Source: Mucilaginibacter cryoferens
GTDB taxonomy: Bacteria; Bacteroidota; Bacteroidia; Sphingobacteriales; Sphingobacteriaceae
Direction of reading: 5' to 3'
Assembly (NCBI RefSeq): GCF_014205845.1
Contig: NZ_JACHCR010000018.1
Location: 62,001-126,000 of the forward strand
Length of the DNA stretch: 64,000 nucleotides
A program made the position numbers and the translations under genes. Below are positions 28,583-36,821 of the stretch, piece by piece (positions within the stretch are counted from its first letter, which is position 1; each line of letters starts with the position of its first letter). The notes below the pieces were generated by a model. It did not search any database. It was not told the origin of the DNA and worked only from the letters and a program-made list of their open reading frames with translations.

Positions 28583-30670
28583 ATGAGAAAATTAATAACC
28601 ATAATTATATTAGGGATCTTAATCCCTTCGTCAGCATTAAAAGCACAGGAAGCCAATCGGTTTTTCCCGGAAAAAGATTTAGTAACTACCGGTATCTATT
28701 ATTACCCTGAACATTGGAATGAAGCCCAATGGGAAAGGGATATAAAAAAGATATCCGCAATGGGTTTTGAGTTTGTTCACCTGGCTGAATTTGCCTGGTT
28801 TAAAATGGAACCCGAGGAAGGACGGTTTGATTTTACCTGGCTTGACAGGGTGGTGAGCCTTTGCGCAAAATATCATCTCAAAGTGTTGCTCTGTACGCCA
28901 TCTGCAACTACTCCAACGTGGATGCGGGTAAACTACCCCGAGACGTTTGTTATGGACGGCCACTATATCCGTGCGGAGAATGGCACGCGGGGCCTGGAGT
29001 CAATGGTCAATCCGAAATTCCGTGGCTATGTACAAAGGATAGTAACGGAAATGGCAAAACGATACGGGCAGAATAGTAATGTGATGGGGTGGCAAATAGA
29101 TAATGAACCCGGTGCTGTTTCCGATTATAGCCCCTCATCGCAGGAAGCATTCAGAGCGTGGCTGAAAAATAAATACAAAACCATTGATGCATTAAATACG
29201 GCCTGGGGGGCCGCTTTCTGGAGCCAGTGGTTTAATAACTTTGACCAGGTTATCATACCGAATACGAACCTGGTAGGCTGGTGGGGTAACAATCCTCACG
29301 CCTTACTGGATTTTAAGAGATACTCGGCAGACGCCCAGGCAGAATTTCTTGATTTACAGGCGGGCACTTTACGTAATTACATATCAAAGTCGCAATTTGT
29401 TACTACCAATTATACCGCGGTTTGTACGGGTTCAGACCCGAATCGTACCACGAAACTGGATTTTGCAGCTTACACTGCTTATCCAAACGGAGGTAGTGAT
29501 AATATTGGTGAATCAGGTTTCCGCTTAGGCAACAGTGATGTTGTTCTTTTTGCTTCAGAATATTACAAATCAGTAGGCGGTGTATCCGGGGTTTTAGAGA
29601 TTCAGCCAGGCCCTGTTAACTGGGGAAGCTACAATCCCCTGCTTTTACCGGGTACCGTTAGGCTATGGTTGTACCACAGTTTTGCCGCAGGAGGAAAGAT
29701 CGCTTGTTCGTATCGTTTTCGTCAAATCTTATATGGTGCCGAACAATATCATGCCGGTGTGATCCAAACGGATGGCGTAACACCTTCGCAGGGAGGTAAA
29801 GATTATATGCAGTTCATGAAAGAAATAACAGAACTGAGGAAGCAATTTACGCCAGGTGTGAAGATGCCGGCAAAGCTGGCCGCACGGTCAACCGCGCTTC
29901 TGTGGAACGTAGAAAATTACTGGAGCATTGACAGGCAAAAACAGACCGGGCAATGGAATACCTGGGATTACCCGGTAAAGTTCCTTAAAACTGCAAGGGC
30001 ATTGGGTGCCCCCGTTGATGTAATTCAGGAAACGGCAGATTTATCAAAGTATAAGCTCGTGATCGTCCCTGCTTATGAAATGGCTGATTCTGCATTGGTA
30101 AAAAAATGGACTGATTATGTAGCAAAAGGCGGCAACCTGGTTGTTACCTGCCGTACCGCTACTAAAGATCGCAGGGGGCATTTCTGGGAAGGAGAGACCG
30201 CCATGCCAATTTCAAACCTGATTGGTGCCCATATAGGCCAGACAGATATGCTGTCATCGTATGGTAAAGGCGATATACTGATGAATTCAAACCATTATTC
30301 ATGGCATAGTTGGGCGGATTTGCTTGTGCCCGATAATACTACCGGTGTGCTGGCTACCTATAATAATCAGTTCTATAAAGGGAAAGCTGCTGTTGTAAGA
30401 CACCGGATCGGAAAAGGCTCGGTAACCTACATTGGTGTAGATACAGATGATTCTAAATTAGAAAAGGATCTATTGCGTCAAATTTATAAAGATGCCGGTG
30501 CTACAACGGAAGATTACCCTCCCGGGGTATTTGTTTATTGGCGCGATGGTTTTTATACGGCATTAAATTATTCATCAGAAAATTACACGGTAAATGTGCC
30601 TGATAATGCTAAAGTTTTAATAGGGGAAAAAACACTAAAACCATCGGGCGTGCTCGTGTGGACAGAATAA
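28583..30670 (+). CDS. GH42 beta-galactosidase (first copy)
   Basis: Predicted periplasmic beta-galactosidase removing galactosyl units from oligosaccharides. The signal peptide ends near residue 21 (ALKAQ). The GH42 opening is clear: TTGIYYYPEHWNEAQWERDIKKI and FAWFKMEPEEGRFDFTWLD. E175 in QIDNEPG is the acid/base and E326 in FASEYYKS the probable nucleophile. A trimerisation-type middle domain follows (about 420-620: KLVIVPAYEMAD, YVAKGGNLVVTCRT) and then a small C-terminal beta domain. 695 residues is normal. It starts a tightly packed run of eight further exo-glycosidase genes; the next gene follows after 23 bases. Confidence 0.9.
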   Translation: MRKLITIIILGILIPSSALKAQEANRFFPEKDLVTTGIYYYPEHWNEAQWERDIKKISAMGFEFVHLAEFAWFKMEPEEGRFDFTWLDRVVSLCAKYHLKVLLCTPSATTPTWMRVNYPETFVMDGHYIRAENGTRGLESMVNPKFRGYVQRIVTEMAKRYGQNSNVMGWQIDNEPGAVSDYSPSSQEAFRAWLKNKYKTIDALNTAWGAAFWSQWFNNFDQVIIPNTNLVGWWGNNPHALLDFKRYSADAQAEFLDLQAGTLRNYISKSQFVTTNYTAVCTGSDPNRTTKLDFAAYTAYPNGGSDNIGESGFRLGNSDVVLFASEYYKSVGGVSGVLEIQPGPVNWGSYNPLLLPGTVRLWLYHSFAAGGKIACSYRFRQILYGAEQYHAGVIQTDGVTPSQGGKDYMQFMKEITELRKQFTPGVKMPAKLAARSTALLWNVENYWSIDRQKQTGQWNTWDYPVKFLKTARALGAPVDVIQETADLSKYKLVIVPAYEMADSALVKKWTDYVAKGGNLVVTCRTATKDRRGHFWEGETAMPISNLIGAHIGQTDMLSSYGKGDILMNSNHYSWHSWADLLVPDNTTGVLATYNNQFYKGKAAVVRHRIGKGSVTYIGVDTDDSKLEKDLLRQIYKDAGATTEDYPPGVFVYWRDGFYTALNYSSENYTVNVPDNAKVLIGEKTLKPSGVLVWTE

Positions 30671-30693
30671 TTTTATTAAGAATTAACAAACAG

Positions 30694-32250
30694 ATGAAAA
30701 AAATAATTTGGGTATTGGTGGTTTCGCAATTCGCTTTTTTGGCAAATGTAAAAGGCCAAAGATCGATTAATGTTGATTTAAACAAAACTTCGGGTAAGCT
30801 TAATGCCATGTTTAACACCTGTGTAGGTGCAGGCCGGGCAAATGAAGGGTTGCGTGCCGACTGGCAACAACAGCTGGAATATGTAAGAAAACAATGTGGT
30901 TTTAGGTATATCCGCATGCATGGGTTACTCACCGATGATATGGCTGTTTATACCGAAGACTCAAAAGGGAAACCACAGTATAATTATATGTATGTAGATG
31001 CCTTGTTTGATTTTCTGCATAAAATTGGGATGAAGCCTTTTGTAGAGTTGGGCTTTATGCCTAATGCCCTGGCAAGCGGAAGCCAAACGATTTTTTGGTG
31101 GCGTGGCAATGTTACACCGCCAAAAGATTATAACAAATGGCAGGCCCTTATCAGCAACCTTGTTCAGCATTTTACAGATCGCTATGGTGTCGAGGAAGTA
31201 AAATCCTGGTATTTTGAAGTATGGAATGAACCTAACTTATCTCCCGGATTCTGGACGGGTACGCAAGATGATTATTTCAAATTGTACGATTATTCTGTAA
31301 AGGCAGTAAAAAGCGTAAACCCCGAATATAAAGTAGGCGGGCCAGCCACCGCGGGTGCCGCCTGGGTTCCTGAAATGATAAACCATTGCAGCAAAAACAA
31401 CGTGCCGATTGATTTCGTCAGTACCCATTCTTATGGTGTAAAGCAGGGCTTTCTGGATGAGTATGGCAATTCGGGTACGGTATTAAGTAAAGATTCGTTG
31501 GCGGTAAGTGGTGATGTATTAAATTCCCGTAAACAAATCTCTCAATCGGCAATACCCGGCCTGGAGCTGCATTATACAGAATGGAGCTCATCGTACACAC
31601 CGGCAGATCCTGTGCACGACAGTTATCATGAAGCAGCCTATATATTGGAAAAAATAAAACAGGTTGGCAATGCAGCCAGCTCTATGTCGTACTGGGTTTT
31701 TACTGATGTTTTTGAAGAACCAGGCCCACGTTTTACGCCTTTTCACGGAGGTTTTGGTTTACTGAATACCCAAGGCGTAAACAAGCCTGCTTTTTATTCT
31801 TATCAATTTATGAATAAACTTGGAGGAACAGAGTTAGCCAATACCGACAAACGTTCATGGGTTTGCAAAAATGATAGGGGGGATATCCAGGCATTATTAT
31901 GGGACTATACCTATACGTTGCCGGATTCTGTCAATAACCAATCTTATTATATTAAGGATTTGCCCGCCAAACCAAAAGGCAAAGTAAAAATAAACCTATC
32001 GCATGTGCCTGCTGGAAAATACACGATGGAAATTTATAAAGTAGGTTATAGGATGAACGATGCCTATACAGGCTATGTTGATATGGGCAGGCCAAATCAG
32101 CTAAACAGGCAGCAGGTTGAAAAGTTAAAAGAAGAAAATGGCTCTCCTGTTGCAAAACAGGAAATCGTAATAAAACCCAATACGGTGTACTCCCGCGAAT
32201 TTGATATCCGGGAAAATGATGTTATCCTGATAAACCTGATTAAAAACTAA
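30694..32250 (+). CDS. GH39 glycosidase, probable beta-xylosidase
   Basis: Predicted periplasmic exo-glycosidase of family 39 (beta-xylosidase or related). The ATG at 30694 is chosen because it gives a signal peptide (MKKIIWVLVVSQFAFLANVKGQ); an in-frame GTG at 30658 would overlap the GH42 gene. Motifs: GFRYIRMHGLLTDDMAVY, YFEVWNEPNL with acid/base E179, and LHYTEWSSSY with probable nucleophile E296, then an Ig-like C-terminal domain ending FDIRENDVILINL. 518 residues fits the family. In a xyloglucan context its target might be xylosyl or arabinosyl decorations, but the linkage is not evident from sequence. Confidence 0.85.
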   Translation: MKKIIWVLVVSQFAFLANVKGQRSINVDLNKTSGKLNAMFNTCVGAGRANEGLRADWQQQLEYVRKQCGFRYIRMHGLLTDDMAVYTEDSKGKPQYNYMYVDALFDFLHKIGMKPFVELGFMPNALASGSQTIFWWRGNVTPPKDYNKWQALISNLVQHFTDRYGVEEVKSWYFEVWNEPNLSPGFWTGTQDDYFKLYDYSVKAVKSVNPEYKVGGPATAGAAWVPEMINHCSKNNVPIDFVSTHSYGVKQGFLDEYGNSGTVLSKDSLAVSGDVLNSRKQISQSAIPGLELHYTEWSSSYTPADPVHDSYHEAAYILEKIKQVGNAASSMSYWVFTDVFEEPGPRFTPFHGGFGLLNTQGVNKPAFYSYQFMNKLGGTELANTDKRSWVCKNDRGDIQALLWDYTYTLPDSVNNQSYYIKDLPAKPKGKVKINLSHVPAGKYTMEIYKVGYRMNDAYTGYVDMGRPNQLNRQQVEKLKEENGSPVAKQEIVIKPNTVYSREFDIRENDVILINLIKN

Positions 32251-32253
32251 CCA

Positions 32254-34461
32254 ATGAATGTATTGATATTGAGACTAAAAATAGTGGTAAAAAAATCTTG
32301 CTCTGCACTTTTCTTTATACTGCTGGCAGCAGGAATGGCAAATGCACAGCAGAGTTTGAATAATAGCAAACAAGAAGAAAAAATCCGGCTCCTGATCAAC
32401 CAGATGACTTTGCAGGAAAAGGTGAGCCTTTTGCATGCGAATTCCAAGTTTTATGTTTCGGGGATAAAGAGGTTAGGGATCCCTGAATTGGCGCTGAGTG
32501 ATGGTCCGCATGGTGTGCGCGCAGAAATTAACAGGCACGACTGGGCTTATGCTGGCTGGACTACTGATTCGGCAACCTGCTTTCCTCCGGGAACAGCCCT
32601 TGCTGCAACCTGGAATCCTGAACTGGCCTCAAAACAAGGGCTGGTATTAGGCGAAGAAGCCCGTTTCCGGCAAAAGGATGTGCTGCTGGGGCCTGGTATC
32701 AACATTATCCGTTCGCCACTTGGTGGCCGTAATTTCGAATACATGAGCGAAGACCCTTTTCTTATTTCGAGGATGGCCGTTGCTTACATCAAAGCCCTGC
32801 AGTCTAAAGATGTTGCGGTGAGTGTAAAACACTGGGTAGCCAATAACCAGGAAACGCATCGCGATTCTGTTGATGTACAAGTAAGCGAAAGGGCTTTTCG
32901 TGAAATTTATTTGCCGGGTTTTAAAGCCGCTGTTACCGAAGGAGGCGCTTATACCGTTATGGCTGCTTACAATAAGTTCCGGGGCGACTGGTGTTCGGAA
33001 AACGAATATTTGAACAGGCAAATTCTTCGGAAAGAATTTGGATTTAAAGGCGTTTTAATGACCGATTGGGCCGCGGCACATAGTACGGTAAAGGCCGCGT
33101 TAAGCGGGCTCGACCTTGAAATGGGCACCGATATAAAAGATTACAACGAATGGTATTTTGCCAATCCGTTGATAAAAGCCGTAGAAGAAGGAAAAGTACC
33201 CATATCGGTAGTTGACGAAAAAGTAGCGGATGTGTTGCGTGTAATGTTCAAAACAAAAATGTTTGATGAAGAACACCGCGAAAAGGGAAAAATGAATACA
33301 CCTGAGCATCAAAAGGCAGCTTACAATTCTGCTGCCGAAGCCGCGGTATTACTTCAGAACAAAGGCGATATTCTGCCTATTAATTTTAACAAAATACAAT
33401 CGATTGCTATTATTGGTGACAACGCTACCCGCAAACATTGCGGGGCAGGGCTTAGCTCCGAAATAAAAGCATTATATGAAATAACTCCCTTGCAGGCCAT
33501 TAAGCAAAAGTTTGGCGCCCACGTAAAAATAAATTTTGCCCAGGGATATGAAAAACAATCTACATTCAAAGAAGGCAGCAATAGGGGCCAGGGAAATTCA
33601 GAGAATGTTGATTGGAAATTGATTAAAGAGGCTGTAAAAGTTGCCCGGGAATCAGACGTTGTTATCATTTTCGGAGGGTTAAACCATGATTTTGATACGG
33701 AATCTTTTGACAAACAAAACATGGACCTGCCTTATGGGCAGGAAGTATTGATGCAGGAAGTGACAAAAGCAAACCCTAATACAGTGGTAGTAATAGTAGC
33801 CGGTTCGCCTGTAAAGTTGGCGGATATTGTTAACCGGGTGCCCGCTATTTTATGGTCGTGGTATGGCGGCATGGAGGCTGGTAATGCGGTGGCAGATATA
33901 TTAAGCGGCAAGGTGAATCCATCCGGCAAATTGCCTTTTACAATACCGGTGGCGCTTGATCAGTCGCCCGCCCATGCTTTGGGCAATTTTCCCGGAAAAG
34001 ATTTGAAAGTGAATTATGAGGAGGATGTGCTGGTGGGGTATCGTTGGTTTGATACTAAGAAAATCCAGCCCCAGTTTCCTTTTGGGTACGGGCTCTCTTA
34101 CACCGGTTTTGCGCTCAATAATTTTTCTACAGACAAGAAGATCTATGAGAAGAATGATATCATCCATGCAAAATTGGTGGTTAAAAATACTGGTAGCCGT
34201 TACGGTGCCGAGGTTGTGCAATTGTATGTAAGCGATCTGGTCTGTTCGGTTTTGCGTCCTGAAAAAGAATTGAAGGCTTTTGAAAAGGTTTTCCTGCAAC
34301 CTGGAGAAACGAAAACAGTTGAACTGGCTGTAAAGGTTAGTGATCTGGCTTTTTATGATGAAGGAAAAAAATCATGGAAAGTTGAAGCCGGCGAATTTGT
34401 GCTGCAATTAGGTAATTCATCACGCAATATTTCAAAAACGGTAAAAATATCGGTTGAATAA
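32254..34461 (+). CDS. GH3 beta-glucosidase
   Basis: Predicted periplasmic beta-glucosidase (possibly beta-xylosidase) that trims backbone glucose from oligosaccharides. The signal peptide ends near residue 32 (GMANAQQ). The N-terminal TIM barrel carries LALSDGPHGVR, VSVKHWVANNQE and probable nucleophile D271 in VLMTDWAAAHS. The middle alpha/beta sandwich runs at about 360-600, and a fibronectin-III-like domain lies at about 640-735 (GAEVVQLYVSD, FEKVFLQPGETKTVE). 735 residues is standard. It starts 4 bases after the GH39 stop. A decayed copy of its last 23 codons lies 228 bases downstream. Confidence 0.92.
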   Translation: MNVLILRLKIVVKKSCSALFFILLAAGMANAQQSLNNSKQEEKIRLLINQMTLQEKVSLLHANSKFYVSGIKRLGIPELALSDGPHGVRAEINRHDWAYAGWTTDSATCFPPGTALAATWNPELASKQGLVLGEEARFRQKDVLLGPGINIIRSPLGGRNFEYMSEDPFLISRMAVAYIKALQSKDVAVSVKHWVANNQETHRDSVDVQVSERAFREIYLPGFKAAVTEGGAYTVMAAYNKFRGDWCSENEYLNRQILRKEFGFKGVLMTDWAAAHSTVKAALSGLDLEMGTDIKDYNEWYFANPLIKAVEEGKVPISVVDEKVADVLRVMFKTKMFDEEHREKGKMNTPEHQKAAYNSAAEAAVLLQNKGDILPINFNKIQSIAIIGDNATRKHCGAGLSSEIKALYEITPLQAIKQKFGAHVKINFAQGYEKQSTFKEGSNRGQGNSENVDWKLIKEAVKVARESDVVIIFGGLNHDFDTESFDKQNMDLPYGQEVLMQEVTKANPNTVVVIVAGSPVKLADIVNRVPAILWSWYGGMEAGNAVADILSGKVNPSGKLPFTIPVALDQSPAHALGNFPGKDLKVNYEEDVLVGYRWFDTKKIQPQFPFGYGLSYTGFALNNFSTDKKIYEKNDIIHAKLVVKNTGSRYGAEVVQLYVSDLVCSVLRPEKELKAFEKVFLQPGETKTVELAVKVSDLAFYDEGKKSWKVEAGEFVLQLGNSSRNISKTVKISVE

Positions 34462-34511
34462 ACATCAATCTGGATGCTGTCATACTCAGAAACAAATTCC
34501 AATTGACAAAC

Positions 34512-34640
34512 AAATGTCGGTTTTGTATAAAAAAAAGTCCCTTTAAATAAAACATTAGGGGATTCTTTAAGGTAAGTTTGACTCACCCATTATTAATTCG
34601 TTATCATGAATTAAGTGGAGAACCAATTATCGACCGCCAT
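34512..34640 (+). promoter_or_regulatory. Leader block shared with the first fucosidase gene
   Basis: Matches 57-190 upstream of the first GH29 gene: AAATGTCGGTTT[T/C]GTATA, an A-run, AGTCCC, then a diverging AT-rich stretch ending in GAACCAATTATCGA. Here it lies inside a long run of otherwise tightly spaced genes and so may be an internal promoter for the second GH42 gene and those after it. The role is inferred from conservation. Confidence 0.55.
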
Positions 34641-34688
34641 GCTTCTTTCTGTATGGATTTGCTATGACCTGCTAAACAAATAACAAGG

Positions 34689-34757
34689 GAATTTATGCTG
34701 CGGTTAGGCAATTCATCGCGTAATATTTAAAAAACAGTAAAAATATCAGTTAAATAA
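34689..34757 (+). pseudogene. Remnant of a GH3 C-terminus
   Basis: This 69-base stretch encodes EFMLRLGNSSRNI-stop-KTVKISVK-stop. It aligns codon for codon with the last 23 codons of the intact GH3 gene (EFVLQLGNSSRNISKTVKISVE-stop), about 59 of 69 bases identical by eye. One TCA codon has become TAA. Most differences are at third positions or are G/A changes, so it is probably the tail of a second, lost GH3 paralogue rather than a fresh duplication. Its final TAA abuts the ATG of the second GH42 gene. Confidence 0.8.
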
Positions 34758-36800
34758 ATGAAAATACAAATCAAAAAGCTGGTGGTAGTTTCAACGTTCG
34801 TGCTTGCCATCTTATCGGTTAAAGCTCAGGAATTATACGTTGGCACCAATTATCATCCACATGATGATAAAGATCAGGAAAAAATAAAAAAAGACATTGG
34901 GTTGATGAAAGCTGCCGGATTCAAGGTGGTTAGGATGGGCCACCTGGCCTGGGATAGTTATGAACCTTCTGAAGGTAAGTTTGATTTTCAATGGTTTGAT
35001 TTTGTGATGGACATGATGAATAAAGCGGGGATTAAGGTGGTCCTTGATATTGCCATTCGTCCGGCACCTATTTGGCTGCACCATAAATATCCCTCAATTG
35101 ATGTTACCAGTCCAGGGGGTAATGCGCAATATCCCAACCATCGCTACATGGAAGATGTAGGCGATCCGATGTATCAAAAATACGCTGTGCGTTATGCGGA
35201 TACACTTACAAAACATTATGCTAAACATCCGGCCCTATTAGCTTTTGGTGTCGATAACGAATCTGGTGACGGCCCTATTTCATACTCAGAAGCCGTAAGA
35301 AAAAGGTTTGTGGCTTGGCTAACGAAGAAGTATGCAACCTTAGATAATTTTAACAGAGCATGGGCTACGCAGCGTTGGTCAAGAAAGATTAACGATTTTG
35401 ATGAGGTAGGGCTACCCGTAACCGGTGAAAAAAATGGTTCCCCGGAGAAAATTTTAGACTTCAGGCGTTTTATATCAGACGAAGTTAACCAGATCTTATT
35501 CAAAGTACTTGACAGGGTAAATACCAATGCCCCTGGTGTGCTTACTAATACCAATGCCTGGTATTACAGCTCGTTGAAATATTTTGACTATTCGCAGATC
35601 GCTTATTCAGGCAAGATGTCCCGTGGAGGCGCGGGCTTTTATCCCGGGAATTCTTTAACTACCAATTGGGGGGTGATGAATGCCTTGTTCGGAATTTCCC
35701 GTATCCAGTTTGAAAGTACCAATCCTTTCTGGTGCAGTGAGTTTACTACAATGACCGCCGTTCCCAATTCCATCAGAAAATCGGCCTATGCCACGCTGAT
35801 GTACGGCAATCAAGTGGTTTGCGGATGGACCTGGCAAAGTATGTGGTCGGGCGAAGAACAATATCTGGAAGGGATGCTTGATTGGGATGGAGTTCCTAAC
35901 CGTAAATATGAAGAATATAAAAAGATAGCAACGGAATTTAAAAAGATCGAAAAATACTTTCCCTACAAGGCCAGCCCGGAAGTTGGCCTGGCATTCTCCT
36001 TTCCAAGCCAGATAGCCAGCAGTTCTTTCCCCGAAGCGCAGGACCAACAGTTACAGGGTTGCTGGAATCTGTTTTATAACCGTAACATGGATGCCAATGT
36101 TGTTGAGATCAGTAAAAGCCCATTAAAGTATAAATTGCTTTTTGTGCCAGGGGTAACTGTAATGGATGAAATAACGGCTAATAAAATCAGAGATTTTGTA
36201 AAAAATGGGGGCACGGTTGTGATGACAAGTAATTCTGCCGTGGTTGACGAAACCGGGAAAGTATTTGCATCCACCCATCCCGGGCGTTTAAGCGATGTGT
36301 TTGGGATACGGGTAGCCGGTTATGAAGAAACAGAGCCGATGAATGAAATATCCCGCGCATCGTTAAGAGGAAAAAAAATTGAACTAAATTACATAGGGAA
36401 AACTATCGGAACAGAATCAAGCCGATATGACGTTATTGAATCCAAAGGTGCTGAAATTCTCGGAAGCATAACCAGTTTAGATAAAGATTATCCAATTATT
36501 ACGGCTAACAAGTACGGCAAAGGCAGGGCAATTTATGTTGGCTTGCCTGCAAGTGGTGAGGTATTGGGCTCCTTGCTTGATAAACTGATAGATGAACTGG
36601 GTATTAAAAAGGGGCCACAGGTACCCGTTGGTGTTATGGCCAGGCAAATTGACAAGAATCATTTTTTATACCTGAACGTGACGGGAGAACCAAAAGAAAT
36701 CCCAATGAGCGGAAAATCGCAGAGTATTCTTTTGGATAAAAGCTATGATGGCAATTTTACTGTTGCGCCATACGAGCCCGAGTTTATAGAAATAAAGTAG
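34758..36800 (+). CDS. GH42 beta-galactosidase (second copy)
   Basis: Second family 42 enzyme, 680 residues. The signal peptide ends near residue 23 (SVKAQ). The barrel has LYVGTNYHPHDDKDQEKIKKD, HLAWDSYEPSEGKFDFQWFD and APIWLHHKYPSIDV, with acid/base E168 in GVDNESGDG and probable nucleophile E328 in FWCSEFTT. The glutamine-amidotransferase-like middle domain is visible in KLLFVPGVTVMDEITANKIRDFVKNGG. The sequence is well diverged from the first GH42 in the locus, so the pair may differ in linkage preference. The start directly follows the stop of the GH3 remnant. The next gene begins 21 bases after its stop. Confidence 0.88.
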   Translation: MKIQIKKLVVVSTFVLAILSVKAQELYVGTNYHPHDDKDQEKIKKDIGLMKAAGFKVVRMGHLAWDSYEPSEGKFDFQWFDFVMDMMNKAGIKVVLDIAIRPAPIWLHHKYPSIDVTSPGGNAQYPNHRYMEDVGDPMYQKYAVRYADTLTKHYAKHPALLAFGVDNESGDGPISYSEAVRKRFVAWLTKKYATLDNFNRAWATQRWSRKINDFDEVGLPVTGEKNGSPEKILDFRRFISDEVNQILFKVLDRVNTNAPGVLTNTNAWYYSSLKYFDYSQIAYSGKMSRGGAGFYPGNSLTTNWGVMNALFGISRIQFESTNPFWCSEFTTMTAVPNSIRKSAYATLMYGNQVVCGWTWQSMWSGEEQYLEGMLDWDGVPNRKYEEYKKIATEFKKIEKYFPYKASPEVGLAFSFPSQIASSSFPEAQDQQLQGCWNLFYNRNMDANVVEISKSPLKYKLLFVPGVTVMDEITANKIRDFVKNGGTVVMTSNSAVVDETGKVFASTHPGRLSDVFGIRVAGYEETEPMNEISRASLRGKKIELNYIGKTIGTESSRYDVIESKGAEILGSITSLDKDYPIITANKYGKGRAIYVGLPASGEVLGSLLDKLIDELGIKKGPQVPVGVMARQIDKNHFLYLNVTGEPKEIPMSGKSQSILLDKSYDGNFTVAPYEPEFIEIK

Positions 36801-36821
36801 GTTTAGACCTAATAACATTAA

